The notes under the pieces are model-generated. The model saw only the letters and a program-made list of their open reading frames with translations, was not told the origin of the DNA and did no database searches. DNA of 64,000 bases from an uncultured Pelagibacteraceae bacterium. Lineage in GTDB: Bacteria; Pseudomonadota; Alphaproteobacteria; Pelagibacterales; Pelagibacteraceae. The stretch is from positions 20,169 through 84,168 of the forward strand of contig CACBFJ010000005.1 in assembly GCA_902538495.1 (NCBI GenBank). Reading direction: 5' to 3'. Within the stretch, counting starts at the first letter, position 1. The number at the start of each line of letters is the position of its first letter. This document shows positions 18,119 to 26,974 of this stretch, piece after piece. A program made the translations under genes and the position numbers.

Positions 18119-18868
18119 ATGTTGAAAAATAAAAACTTTTCAGTTTTATCGTCGTCTAATTCAAATAATTTTTTATTTTATAAATCATATATAAATTCAA
18201 TAAATATCCAAAAGTATCTTCCAACTGAATTAGTCTTTGTTAGTGATGGTATAAAAAATAGAAATTTAATTCATTATTTGAAGTTAAAAATTAATAAAAA
18301 GATTAAAATTAAAATCATAAATAATTATTTAAATTTAGGAATCTCAAAATCTCTTAATAGGGGTCTTAATTCATGTAAAAATGATTTAATAATGAGGTTA
18401 GATATAGATGATACTTGGAATAAAGATCATTGTGAAAATTTAATTAAAGAATATAAAAAAAATAAAAATTATTTAATTTATTCAAATGTCGTTAGGAATA
18501 AAAATAGATATTTGAATGATTTTTTAATTTTAGATAATCCAACAATACACAGTTCATGGCTAATAAATCGTAATATTTGTAAAAATTTTAAATATGAAAA
18601 TCTTTACCCAGAGGATTACGCAACAATTTCGAGATATTATAGAAATAACTTTAAATTTAATTTTTTAACAACGAATACCATGAATTATAATAGACATAAT
18701 AAATCATTTTCAAAGAGTAAAATAGCAAATAAAGATTTAAATAAAATAAGAAAACTTAATTTTGAATATTTTAAAAAAAAAAAAGTAAATTTTATAAATA
18801 TAATTATGTTATTTTCATTAAGAGATTTTTTAAGGTTTTTAAAAAATAAATTATTAATGAGGTATTAA
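18119..18868 (+). CDS. Glycosyltransferase family 2
   Basis: 249 residues. The N-terminal nucleotide-binding half runs from SVLSSSN through LVFVSDG, LGISKSLNRGLNSCKNDLIMRLDIDDTW (about residues 77-100); the DIDD is the DxD metal site. TIHSSWLINRNI and YPEDYATISRYY follow, where the ED pair suits the catalytic base region. It is a short GT2 with no membrane segment. It lies 10 bp after the Wzy-like gene and 27 bp before another GT2 of similar layout. Donor unknown. Confidence 0.85.
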   Translation: MLKNKNFSVLSSSNSNNFLFYKSYINSINIQKYLPTELVFVSDGIKNRNLIHYLKLKINKKIKIKIINNYLNLGISKSLNRGLNSCKNDLIMRLDIDDTWNKDHCENLIKEYKKNKNYLIYSNVVRNKNRYLNDFLILDNPTIHSSWLINRNICKNFKYENLYPEDYATISRYYRNNFKFNFLTTNTMNYNRHNKSFSKSKIANKDLNKIRKLNFEYFKKKKVNFINIIMLFSLRDFLRFLKNKLLMRY

Positions 18869-18895
18869 ATTTTTTTAGTCTAGGTCTATAAAATT

Positions 18896-19690
18896 ATGAA
18901 ATTTACTGTTTTAATGCCCATTCATGATGGAGTTAAGCTTTTTGAATTGAAACGATCTATCAAATCTATAATTAACTCAACTTTATTACCTAATGAATTT
19001 CTTATTTTGGTAGACGGTGATATTCAAAGTCTAAAAAAAAATTTTTTAATTAACACGAAAAAAAAATACAAATTTATAAATTTAATATTTAAAAAAAAAA
19101 TGGGTTTAACAAAAATATTAAATTTTGGTTTAAATATTTCAAAATTTTCTCTTGTTGCAAGAGCAGATTCTGACGACGTTAATGATAAATTTCGCTTCGA
19201 AAAACAAATAAATTATTTACAAAATAATGATGTCGATATTTTAGGGAGTAACATTTTTGAGGTAACAAATAAAACTAAAAAATTAAAAAAAATGCCTAGC
19301 AATCCTAGTTTTTTTAACTTCTTATTATTTAACCCCTTAAATCACATGACCGTAATTTTTAAGAAAAAATTGATATTAAATTTAGGCGGATATCCCAACA
19401 TAAAATTTAAAGAAGATTTTGCATTGTGGTTTTTGGCAAAAAATGCAAATTATAAGATTCGTAATTTAAGTTATCCCCTAGTAAAAAGTTTTGTTGATAA
19501 AAAAACTTTTTTAAGAAGAAGAAACTTTCAATCAATAAAGTCTGAATATGATTTATTCAAATTTATAGTTTCAATAAATTACATTTATGCACCATTTTCT
19601 TTGTTAATTTTAATTTTAAGAGTGATATTTTTAATTTTTCCATTACCCTTATATTTGTTAATAAAAAAAACTTTATTTAAACAAATATGA
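18896..19690 (+). CDS. Glycosyltransferase family 2
   Basis: 264 residues starting MKFTVLMPIHDGVKLFEL, a textbook GT2 first strand. LLPNEFLILVDGD, MGLTKILNFGLNISKFSLVARADSDD (DSDD metal site near residue 92) and KFKEDFALWFLAKN (ED motif) follow. A hydrophobic C-terminal segment (about residues 230-258) probably anchors it to the membrane. It resembles amylovoran/capsule GT2 enzymes such as AmsE, but donor and linkage are not readable. Its stop overlaps the following membrane gene by 4 bp. Confidence 0.88.
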   Translation: MKFTVLMPIHDGVKLFELKRSIKSIINSTLLPNEFLILVDGDIQSLKKNFLINTKKKYKFINLIFKKKMGLTKILNFGLNISKFSLVARADSDDVNDKFRFEKQINYLQNNDVDILGSNIFEVTNKTKKLKKMPSNPSFFNFLLFNPLNHMTVIFKKKLILNLGGYPNIKFKEDFALWFLAKNANYKIRNLSYPLVKSFVDKKTFLRRRNFQSIKSEYDLFKFIVSINYIYAPFSLLILILRVIFLIFPLPLYLLIKKTLFKQI

Positions 19691-21366
19691 ATGAATTCAC
19701 GACCAAAATTAAAAATTTAAGTACATTTAATTACTATTTTTTAATATTTATAATTGGTTATTTTCCTGTAATTTTATTTGGCACGTTTATTGAGGATGAT
19801 TGGGGCATACTTAATTTAGGAAATAAAAATATACCTCTAGCTATAGAACATATGTGTACTGTTAACAATAACAGACCTTTATCATGCTTATATTTTGGTT
19901 TATTAACTAGACTCTTTCCAAACTTTCAAATTTATTTTTTATTTATCTATTTAATTTACTCATTATTTATTTATGTAACTCTAAAAGTATTTGATTTTTT
20001 AATATTAGATGACGTAGTTAGAAAGATTTTTATAACGTTTTCAATTTTTCCGTTTTTTTCTTATACAATACTTTATTCACCAGCAATGCAAGGTATAGGT
20101 GCTTTATCTTTATTACTTTGGTCTATATCAATTCTTTATTTGAAGAAATACCTAATAGAGCAAAAAAAAATTAATCTTTTTTTGAGTTTTGTTTTCATAA
20201 TTTTACTTTTTTTAGTTTATGAAAGCTCTGCGCCACTTCTTGGTATAAATTTTTTTTTCCCTTTACTATTTAATAAAATAAGAGCATTTATTATAAATTT
20301 TGTTGTAATTATTTTGTTGTTAATATTTGTGTATTACTTGCAGAAATTTATTTTTCCGATAATATTTGAAATTGATTTATCAAGGATTAAGCTTTCTATT
20401 TCTGATTTTAAACAAATATTTTTGTTAATTCTAATCAATACAGCATTATTATTTAATACAATTTTCTATTCTTTAGAAATTTTTGTTAGAAATATATATT
20501 TTAACACTTTATCATTTAATATTAATTTTTATATTCAATTAATACCATTGTTGTTTATTGTTTTTTTGTCTTTCACAGCAAAACCTTCGAATAAAATAAC
20601 TTTTAAAAAACAGAATAGCATAATGCAGAATTATACGTTTGTATTAATGATTCTAGCTGTTTGTTTTTTAACAATATTGATGCACGTTTTAGCAAATACG
20701 GGTATTGAATTTTTAAAGTATAATAATAGAGCATTAACTTCATTATCTTTCTTATTTGCCTTTATATCATTAATTTCTTTTTACATCTTTGGTCAAAAGA
20801 AAAGAAATTTAATAATAGCAATAAATTTCATTATTTTTTTTATATTTATCTTTAATTTTTTAACTTTTCAGAACAACATAATAAGAGAAAACTTTGAAAC
20901 AAAAAAAATATTGTATCAATCATATTCACATGAAAGTATTGATCCAAAAAAAATGGTTATGGTTATATTAGAACGCGAATACACTAGAGAAGTTCTTTCT
21001 TACAATAGTTTAAGTATGTTTACCAAGTTAAAAGAGGATAATGTATACTTAAAAAATTATATTTATCGTAATATAAATATATACAAATTTTGTAACAAAG
21101 ATTATTGGAATGAATATATAAAAAATGGTTTCTTAAATAAGAGATATATTTTTGATATTTTGCATTTTAATTCTAACAATGTACTGATACATCATTTAAA
21201 AAATTTAAGTCCTAATGAGGTGGAGAATTTTTTTGAAAATCATTTTAAGTGTAAACCAACAGAAAAAATTTCAAAGCTTTTGAAAAGAGAGACTTATTTA
21301 GATAAAAGATATGAAGGTATTTTTCTATCTTTCGCAAAATTTATTTTTTTTAGTTTTTATGAATAA
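19687..21366 (+). CDS. Polytopic membrane protein, GT-C-like glycosyltransferase candidate
   Basis: 559 residues with roughly 11-12 hydrophobic segments in the first 400 and a C-terminal hydrophilic region of about 140 residues. After the first segment the loop reads FGTFIEDDWGILN. An acidic EDDW-type loop there is typical of GT-C enzymes that use polyprenyl-phosphate sugars in the periplasm (GtrII/PMT-like). It could add a side-branch sugar to the exported glycan; the polyprenyl-phosphate GT2 at 27969 could supply its donor. Function is inferred from topology and the loop. The 3' end overlaps the fcl start by 8 bp. Confidence 0.6.
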   Translation: MNEFTTKIKNLSTFNYYFLIFIIGYFPVILFGTFIEDDWGILNLGNKNIPLAIEHMCTVNNNRPLSCLYFGLLTRLFPNFQIYFLFIYLIYSLFIYVTLKVFDFLILDDVVRKIFITFSIFPFFSYTILYSPAMQGIGALSLLLWSISILYLKKYLIEQKKINLFLSFVFIILLFLVYESSAPLLGINFFFPLLFNKIRAFIINFVVIILLLIFVYYLQKFIFPIIFEIDLSRIKLSISDFKQIFLLILINTALLFNTIFYSLEIFVRNIYFNTLSFNINFYIQLIPLLFIVFLSFTAKPSNKITFKKQNSIMQNYTFVLMILAVCFLTILMHVLANTGIEFLKYNNRALTSLSFLFAFISLISFYIFGQKKRNLIIAINFIIFFIFIFNFLTFQNNIIRENFETKKILYQSYSHESIDPKKMVMVILEREYTREVLSYNSLSMFTKLKEDNVYLKNYIYRNINIYKFCNKDYWNEYIKNGFLNKRYIFDILHFNSNNVLIHHLKNLSPNEVENFFENHFKCKPTEKISKLLKRETYLDKRYEGIFLSFAKFIFFSFYE

Positions 21367-22291
21367 AAAAAAAATATTAATTCTTGGATCATCTGGAATG
21401 GTTGGTTCTTCAATTGTTCGAAATATAAATAAAAAAAAATATCAACTTTTAACCCCTAGAAGAAAAGAGCTTAATTTATTTTATAGCGAAAAAGTAATCA
21501 AATATTTTTTAAAAAAAAAACCTGATACAGTGATTTTAGCTGCTGCAAAAGTTGGAGGCATATATGCTAATAGCAATTTTCCAGCAGATTTTATTCATGA
21601 AAACTTAAAAATCCAAAATAATATTATCGAAGCATGTAACCAAATCAAAAATATAAAATTAATATTTTTAGGATCGTCTTGCATATATCCAAGAAATTGC
21701 AAACAACCAATAAAGGAGGAATATTTACTTAATGGATCCCTTGAAAAAACAAACGAACCATATGCAATTGCAAAAATTGCAGGAATAAAAATGATACAAG
21801 CATATAGATCTCAATATAAGAAAAACTATATTGCTTTGATGCCAACAAATATTTATGGACCCAATGATAACTTTGATGAGATGAATAGCCATGTTATTGC
21901 AGGGTTAATTAAAAAAATATCAGATGCTAAGATAAAAAAAAAAAAAACAGTTAAATTGTGGGGGTCTGGAAAACCACTAAGGGATTTCTTATATGTAGAT
22001 GATCTAGCAAAGGCAATAATTTTGCTTATGGAGAGATATAATGGTGAAGGGATAATTAATATAGGTAGTGGAGAAGAAATATCAATAAATAAACTTGCGT
22101 TAAAAATAAAAAAAAAATTAAATTATAATGGAAAAATATTATTTGATAGAAATTTTCCCGACGGTACACCAAGAAAAATTTTAGATATAAATAAAATCAA
22201 AAAGTTCAGATGGCGTCCAACAATTTCTATAGATGAAGGACTAAGTTTGGCAATCAATGATTATAAGAAAAATTTTAGGAATGATGATTGA
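21359..22291 (+). CDS. fcl: GDP-L-fucose synthase (GDP-4-keto-6-deoxymannose 3,5-epimerase/4-reductase)
   Basis: I choose the ATG at 21359 (310 residues), because the Rossmann motif LGSSGMVGSS should be near the N-terminus; the ORF-track start adds 16 residues that overlap the preceding gene. Family marks include AAAKVGGIYANSNFPADF, GSSCIYPRNCKQPIKEEYLLNG, catalytic YAIAK and LMPTNIYGPNDNF. It uses NADPH to turn the Gmd product into GDP-L-fucose, the donor for the two GT11 enzymes. It lies about 14 kb from gmd rather than beside it. A 14-A run at 21934-21947 lies in the frame. ColC-type activity toward a 3,6-dideoxy intermediate cannot be excluded. Confidence 0.92.
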   Translation: MNKKKILILGSSGMVGSSIVRNINKKKYQLLTPRRKELNLFYSEKVIKYFLKKKPDTVILAAAKVGGIYANSNFPADFIHENLKIQNNIIEACNQIKNIKLIFLGSSCIYPRNCKQPIKEEYLLNGSLEKTNEPYAIAKIAGIKMIQAYRSQYKKNYIALMPTNIYGPNDNFDEMNSHVIAGLIKKISDAKIKKKKTVKLWGSGKPLRDFLYVDDLAKAIILLMERYNGEGIINIGSGEEISINKLALKIKKKLNYNGKILFDRNFPDGTPRKILDINKIKKFRWRPTISIDEGLSLAINDYKKNFRNDD

Positions 22292-23273
22292 TAAAAAATT
22301 AAATTTTCTTCTCACTGGAGGCGCTGGTTATATAGGTAGTCATGTTGCCAATTTACTTTTGGATAAGGGACATGAAGTAACAATTTTAGATAACCTCATA
22401 ACTGGTGACCAAAGATTAATACCTAAGCCTGCCGTATTTGAGAATATAGATATCTCAAATAAGAAAGATTTAAATAAGGTTTTAAAAAAAAACACTTTTG
22501 ATGTTGTTTTACACTTTGCAGGCTTAATAAGAGTAGATGAGTCAGTTTTATATCCAGAAAAATACTTTGAATTTAATTTTACAAAAGCAAAAATTTTTAT
22601 TGATACGTGCATTGAAAATAATTTGAATAATATAGTATTTTCCTCAACAGCCTCAGTTTATGGAAATCCAAATAAAGATAGAGTTTCAGAAAATGACAAT
22701 TTAAACCCTTTAAATCCTTATGCTAAATCTAAGCTAAATTTTGAAAATTATCTTATTGAAAAAAAAAATCAGAATAAAATAAATTATGTTATCTTAAGAT
22801 ATTTTAATGTTGCGGGAGCCGATAAGAAACTTAGAACTGGATTAATTAGTAAAAATTCAACTCATTTAATCAAAATTGCTTGTGAAGTTGCAACCGGTAA
22901 AAAGAAAAAATTAATCATAAATGGCACTGATTACAATACAAAAGATGGAACTCCGATAAGAGACTTTATTCATGTCTCAGATTTATCAGAGATACATTTA
23001 ATTTGTGCTATGGATTTGATAAAAAATGGAAATTCTCAGATTTATAATTGTGGTTATGGTAAAGGTTATTCAGTTAAAGATGTTATTTCAGAAATGAATA
23101 AATTAATACCAAAAAATTTAAATGTAGAAAATGGTCAAAGGAGAAATGGAGACTCCGAAAAGATTGTAGCTAATACACAAAAATTTTGTAAACATTTTAA
23201 TTGGAAACCAAAATTTGACCAGCTCGATTATATTTTAAACACTGCTCTTGAATGGGAAAAAAAATTAAAATAA
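22281..23273 (+). CDS. galE: UDP-glucose 4-epimerase
   Basis: Interconverts UDP-glucose/UDP-galactose (or the N-acetyl forms). I choose ATG 22281 (or 22284), overlapping the fcl stop, rather than 22257; this puts TGGAGYIGSHV near residue 9. Other GalE features are LDNLITGD, HFAGLIRVDESVLYPEKYFEFN, FSSTASVYGNP, catalytic YAKSK and LRYFNVAGAD, then GTPIRDFIHVSDL. About 330 residues, standard for the family. It is the last gene of the plus-strand block and ends 250 bp before the convergent minus operon, with a gene remnant between. Confidence 0.93.
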   Translation: MMIDKKLNFLLTGGAGYIGSHVANLLLDKGHEVTILDNLITGDQRLIPKPAVFENIDISNKKDLNKVLKKNTFDVVLHFAGLIRVDESVLYPEKYFEFNFTKAKIFIDTCIENNLNNIVFSSTASVYGNPNKDRVSENDNLNPLNPYAKSKLNFENYLIEKKNQNKINYVILRYFNVAGADKKLRTGLISKNSTHLIKIACEVATGKKKKLIINGTDYNTKDGTPIRDFIHVSDLSEIHLICAMDLIKNGNSQIYNCGYGKGYSVKDVISEMNKLIPKNLNVENGQRRNGDSEKIVANTQKFCKHFNWKPKFDQLDYILNTALEWEKKLK

Positions 23274-23522
23274 TCAAAAATTAATTTATGTACAATAATT
23301 TATCTATTAATGTTTCTGCAAAATAAGAAGGTGAAAATTTAAAAATTTTATGCCAAAAATTGTAAACTTTATTATATATATCTTTAAATCTAAAAAAACA
23401 ACGTTAGTAACAAATAATATTAAATTAACTAAATTAGTTTGGAAACCGTAATTTGGAATTTTTTCTACTTTAAGAAAATATTATCAAAATATCTATTTAA
23501 ACAAAACATAGAAATTATTTAT
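23274..23522 (-). pseudogene. Frameshifted C-terminal remnant of an unidentified gene
   Basis: This 249-bp stretch has no intact ORF, but the minus strand still reads as protein in pieces that join across frame changes. First comes MFCLNRYFDNIFLK, then KVEKIPNYGFQTNLVNLIL, and near a run of seven T the frame changes to RFKDIYNKVYNFWHKIF and FKFSPSYFAETLIDKLL, ending at a TAA at 23281-23283. The pieces have normal island codon use and coherent amphipathic sequence, so I read them as the tail of a decayed gene that once followed the DegT-fold gene. It could be a methyltransferase or glycosyltransferase C-terminus; identity not established. Assembly or sequencing indels are an alternative. Confidence 0.5.
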
Positions 23523-24734
23523 TTATATTAATTTTGTTTTTGATGAAATAAATTGATCAATTTTATTGCATATATATTTAAGCTCTTTTTCTTTCATACC
23601 ATGATGACATCCAATTAAAATACCGTTCTCCATTACATAATTACTTTCAACTTCACAATTTTTTGTTTTTATATATTTTTTACTTTTCATAAGAGGTTGC
23701 TTTAAAATATTTCCAGAAAATATAACTCTAGTTTGAATATTATTCTCCTCTAAAAAAATTTGAAGTTCATTTCTCTTAAAAAATTTATTTGGTTTAATTA
23801 TAAATGGATATGCTAACCAGCAAGTTTTAATATATTTTTCTTGCTTTGGAATTTCTATTAGTTCTTTATATCTTTTTAAGTAACTTGATAATATTTTAAA
23901 ATTTTTATTCCTTTTTAAAAAATTTTTTCTTAATTTCTTTATTTGCTCAATTGCAAATGCAGCTGAAAATTCTGATGGAATAAAATTATATCCAAATTCT
24001 AAAAAAACGTATTTTTTATCATAATTAATTTTTAATTTTTCTTTTTTAAATCTATTTTTAATGCTTTCATTTTCATTATATATTGCTGAAGATCTTCCCC
24101 AAGCTCTTAAAACTTTCGCTTTTTCATAAAATTTTTTATCATTAAAACAAACCATACCACCAAAACCTGCACCTGTAACAATATGTGATGCATAAAAACT
24201 TGTTGTAACAATATCCGAATAATAACCTGTTGTTTTGCCTCTAATTCTATATCCAATGGTATCTGCAGAATCTTCAATTAAAAAAATTTTTTTTTTTTTA
24301 CATAATCTTTTAATTTTGTCCCAGTCAGGAATATTTCCAAGTAGGTTAGGAATAAACATAGCTTTTGTTTTTTTATTTATAGCTTTTTTTATTTGATTTA
24401 AATCAGCAATATATTTGTCTTTTTCTACATCAACAAATTTAGGTATCAAACCAAGTTGATAAATTGGTGCAATTGTGGTTGAAAAAGTAAGTGTTGGTGT
24501 AATTATCTCAGAACCTTTTTTTAAGTTTAATGAAGCTAATGCTAGTAAATTTGCTGAAGATCCAGAATTTACCATCAAGGCAAATTTTTTGCCAAAAATT
24601 TTTGCTACAATATTTTCTAATTTTTTAACATTTTTTCCATCCATTAAACTTAATGGATTTTTTCTTAAAACATTAGTTGCTGCTGCAATTTCATTTTTAC
24701 CATATACTGCTTTTGCATAGAATATTTTTTTCAT
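23523..24734 (-). CDS. DegT/DnrJ/EryC1/StrS-fold PLP enzyme with His at the lysine site: probable sugar 3-dehydratase (ColD-like)
   Basis: 403 residues of aspartate-aminotransferase fold: VNSGSSANLLAL (PLP phosphate loop, about 56), ITPTLTFSTTIAPI, PNLLGN, and LIEDSADTIG, whose Asp binds the pyridine N. In sugar aminotransferases the PLP Schiff-base Lys lies in SFxxxK. Here the sequence is SFYASH with His184. This substitution marks the 3-dehydratases ColD (GDP-colitose) and DdhC/E1 (CDP-3,6-dideoxyhexoses). The Cys cluster that binds the 2Fe-2S centre of E1 is absent after the AWGR motif, favouring the ColD-type mechanism. It would remove the 3-OH of a 4-keto-6-deoxy sugar. It is coupled by a 4-bp overlap to rmlC. 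Substrate (dTDP- or GDP-linked) is unresolved. Confidence 0.85.
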   Translation of the reverse strand: MKKIFYAKAVYGKNEIAAATNVLRKNPLSLMDGKNVKKLENIVAKIFGKKFALMVNSGSSANLLALASLNLKKGSEIITPTLTFSTTIAPIYQLGLIPKFVDVEKDKYIADLNQIKKAINKKTKAMFIPNLLGNIPDWDKIKRLCKKKKIFLIEDSADTIGYRIRGKTTGYYSDIVTTSFYASHIVTGAGFGGMVCFNDKKFYEKAKVLRAWGRSSAIYNENESIKNRFKKEKLKINYDKKYVFLEFGYNFIPSEFSAAFAIEQIKKLRKNFLKRNKNFKILSSYLKRYKELIEIPKQEKYIKTCWLAYPFIIKPNKFFKRNELQIFLEENNIQTRVIFSGNILKQPLMKSKKYIKTKNCEVESNYVMENGILIGCHHGMKEKELKYICNKIDQFISSKTKLI

Positions 24735-25264
24735 AAGTATTTATATTTTTTCAAAAAACTATTTAAACTTAAATTTTTTTTATCTTTACTTGATATAATA
24801 AATTTTTTTTTATTCAATTTTAGATTTAACTTATTGTCAAAAAAATCTATACCCATTTCATCCTTTTCAGACCTCATGGAAGTATTTTTGTATAATACGA
24901 TATTCTCTTTTCCTTTAGCTATAAAGCCATGAGCAAAGCCTGCCGGGACATAAAGCGACATGCCATTTTCAGTAGATAAGGTTTTTTTATAAATCTTTAA
25001 AAAAGTTTTTGAATTATTTCTTAAATCTAAGCAATAGTCAATTATTTCACCTTTTAACACAATTATTAATTTATCTTGTTGATTATTTTTTTGAAAATGA
25101 AGTCCTCTAAGGGTATTTTTTTTTGATAAAGAATAATACTCAAATATAAATTTTTTATTTAAAATTTTTTTTTTAAATATTTCTCTTAAGTAACCTCTAT
25201 TATCAAAAAATTTTTTTGATTTTAAAATAAATAAATCTTTAAATTTAGTTTTAATTTTTTCCAT
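24731..25264 (-). CDS. rmlC: dTDP-4-dehydro-6-deoxysugar 3,5-epimerase family (RmlC-like)
   Basis: 177 residues, cupin fold. DNRGYLREIFKK, then KKNTLRGLHFQ with catalytic His, the DKLI lysine, VLKGEIIDYCLDLR, YVPAGFAHGF and LYKNT match RmlC. The YKTT..YY segment of typical RmlC is YKNTSMR here, so one of the usual aromatic residues is missing; 5-epimerase-only or altered specificity is possible. In rhamnose synthesis it acts after RmlB, but no RmlD is in this operon. Next to a 3-dehydratase it more likely epimerises C5 of a 3,6-dideoxy-4-keto sugar, as AscE does for ascarylose. Overlaps neighbours by 4 and 14 bp. Confidence 0.85.
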   Translation of the reverse strand: MEKIKTKFKDLFILKSKKFFDNRGYLREIFKKKILNKKFIFEYYSLSKKNTLRGLHFQKNNQQDKLIIVLKGEIIDYCLDLRNNSKTFLKIYKKTLSTENGMSLYVPAGFAHGFIAKGKENIVLYKNTSMRSEKDEMGIDFFDNKLNLKLNKKKFIISSKDKKNLSLNSFLKKYKYL

Positions 25265-26111
25265 TTATTATTCTTTCAAAATCTTTTTCTATAAAATTTT
25301 TTTGTTTCCAAAAGGGAAGTTTTTTAATTTTAAAATTAATTATAGTATATCTATTTCTCATTTGTTTTATCTTAATTTTTTTTGATTTTTTTTTATTAAA
25401 TTTGATAATTAAATTTTTTATATTTGAAAAATTTTTTGACTTAATCTGATACGAGTTTGGTTTAATTTTTTTTGTTAAAATTATATTAATTGCTTCTAAA
25501 ATATCATCAACATGAAGAAAGTTTAATCTAAGATTTGAAAAAGATAAAAACACTCTCTTATTCTGGTGGTAATTTTTTTTTATAATTGGTATAATTTTAT
25601 TTCTTTCATCATTATCAGAATAGCTTTCATAAAATTTAAGATTATAAAATGAAATATTTAAATACTTTTTTTTAAAATATTCCAATAATGTCTCAAGTGA
25701 CCTTTTGCTACCTGCATATAAGTTATAAGGAAAAAATTCATTGTTATTATAGTGCTCATGCATAGTACCTATTGTAATAACTTTTTTAACATAAAGTTTA
25801 TTTAGCCCATTTAATAGTATTAATGGAAATTTAATATTTGATTCTATTATTTTTTCTAAGTTTTTATTATCATTTAGTTTTGTATAATGTGTTGCTAAAT
25901 TTATAAAAAAATCAAACTTTATTTTAAATAAATTTTTATTAAATTTATCATCTTCAAAGAAATAGTATTTTATATTATTATGTTTTATTAAATTTTTTCT
26001 ATTTTTTTTTTTATTTCTTAATATTACAAAAAAAAAGTAAAAATTCTTATATTTATCTAGAAAATTTTTTCCAATAAATCCTGTGCCACCTGTTAACAAT
26101 ATTTTTTTCAC
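25251..26111 (-). CDS. Sugar 4-ketoreductase SDR, abequose/paratose synthase-like
   Basis: 286 residues with TGGTGFIGKNF at the N-terminus and catalytic YAGSK near residue 132. The segment FDFFINLATHYTK, then SNIKFPLILLNGL and VITIGTMHEHY, recalls the NLAT-Y and FPL-LL pattern of CDP-abequose/CDP-paratose synthases more than RmlD, which begins differently and is NADPH-linked with another motif set. That family reduces the 4-keto group of nucleotide 3,6-dideoxyhexoses. Its place between rmlA and rmlC, upstream of a 3-dehydratase, fits the final reduction of the pathway. It overlaps rmlC by 14 bp and rmlA by 4 bp. Moderately sure of family, less of substrate. Confidence 0.7.
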   Translation of the reverse strand: MKKILLTGGTGFIGKNFLDKYKNFYFFFVILRNKKKNRKNLIKHNNIKYYFFEDDKFNKNLFKIKFDFFINLATHYTKLNDNKNLEKIIESNIKFPLILLNGLNKLYVKKVITIGTMHEHYNNNEFFPYNLYAGSKRSLETLLEYFKKKYLNISFYNLKFYESYSDNDERNKIIPIIKKNYHQNKRVFLSFSNLRLNFLHVDDILEAINIILTKKIKPNSYQIKSKNFSNIKNLIIKFNKKKSKKIKIKQMRNRYTIINFKIKKLPFWKQKNFIEKDFERIINGKN

Positions 26112-26974
26112 GTTATTAAACTTTGCAAGTATTTACTGTATGGAGAATTCCCATAAAATTTAATTGACTTTTTTAGTTGTATTTTGTTTATCCAATTCTT
26201 TGAAAAAGAGATTTCTTCGAGACATGCTATTTTAAATCCTTGTCTTTTCTCTAGATTGTAAACAAAACTCCCCGCTTCAAATACTCCTTCTGGAGTTCCA
26301 GTATCTAGCCACGCAGCTCCTCTGCCTAATATATGATAATTAAGTTTATTTTTTTTTAGATATATATTTAAAAGATCAATTATTTCAGTTTCATTTCTTT
26401 TTGATTTTATGAGTTTATTTGAAAATTTTGATACAGATTTATCAAAAAAATATAAACCACTTATTGCTAAATCTGATTTAGTTTTTTTAGGTTTTTCTTT
26501 TAAGGATACTATTTTTTTATTTTTCATTACTGCAACACCAAAATCATTTGGATTTTTAACTTTGTAACAAAATATTTTCGCACCCTTAAATTTTTTTTTA
26601 GAAGTTATAAGTAGTTCAGAAAGTCCTTGTCCATAAAAAAAATTATCACCAAGAATTAAAGCAACATTTGAATTTTTAATAAAATCTTTACCAATACTAA
26701 AAGCTTCTGGTATCCCTGATGGTTTGTCTTGAATTTTGTAAGTTAATTTAATACCAAATCTACTACCATTACCTAATAACTTTTTATAAAGATTTATATC
26801 ATCTTTATTAACTATTATTAATATATCAGTAATCTCAGATAACATTAAAATTGATAATGGGTAAAAAATCAAAGGTTTATCGAATATTGGTAATAAATGT
26901 TTATTAACAGATTTTGTCATTGGGTTTAATCTTGAACCAAGCCCTCCAGCTAGAATAATTCCTTTAAACTTCAT
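26108..26974 (-). CDS. rmlA: Glucose-1-phosphate thymidylyltransferase
   Basis: 288 residues: GIILAGGLGSRLNPMTKSVNKHLLPIFDKPLIFYPLS is the RmlA nucleotidyltransferase signature. It is followed by DKPSGIPEAFSIG, LILGDNFFYG (Asp metal ligand) and KVKNPNDFGVAVM. The enzyme makes dTDP-glucose from glucose-1-phosphate and dTTP. The pattern fits RmlA rather than the CDP-glucose enzyme DdhA. It is the second step-gene of the operon, overlapping rmlB by 4 bp upstream and the reductase by 4 bp downstream. With rmlB it supplies dTDP-4-keto-6-deoxyglucose. Confidence 0.92.
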   Translation of the reverse strand: MKFKGIILAGGLGSRLNPMTKSVNKHLLPIFDKPLIFYPLSILMLSEITDILIIVNKDDINLYKKLLGNGSRFGIKLTYKIQDKPSGIPEAFSIGKDFIKNSNVALILGDNFFYGQGLSELLITSKKKFKGAKIFCYKVKNPNDFGVAVMKNKKIVSLKEKPKKTKSDLAISGLYFFDKSVSKFSNKLIKSKRNETEIIDLLNIYLKKNKLNYHILGRGAAWLDTGTPEGVFEAGSFVYNLEKRQGFKIACLEEISFSKNWINKIQLKKSIKFYGNSPYSKYLQSLIT

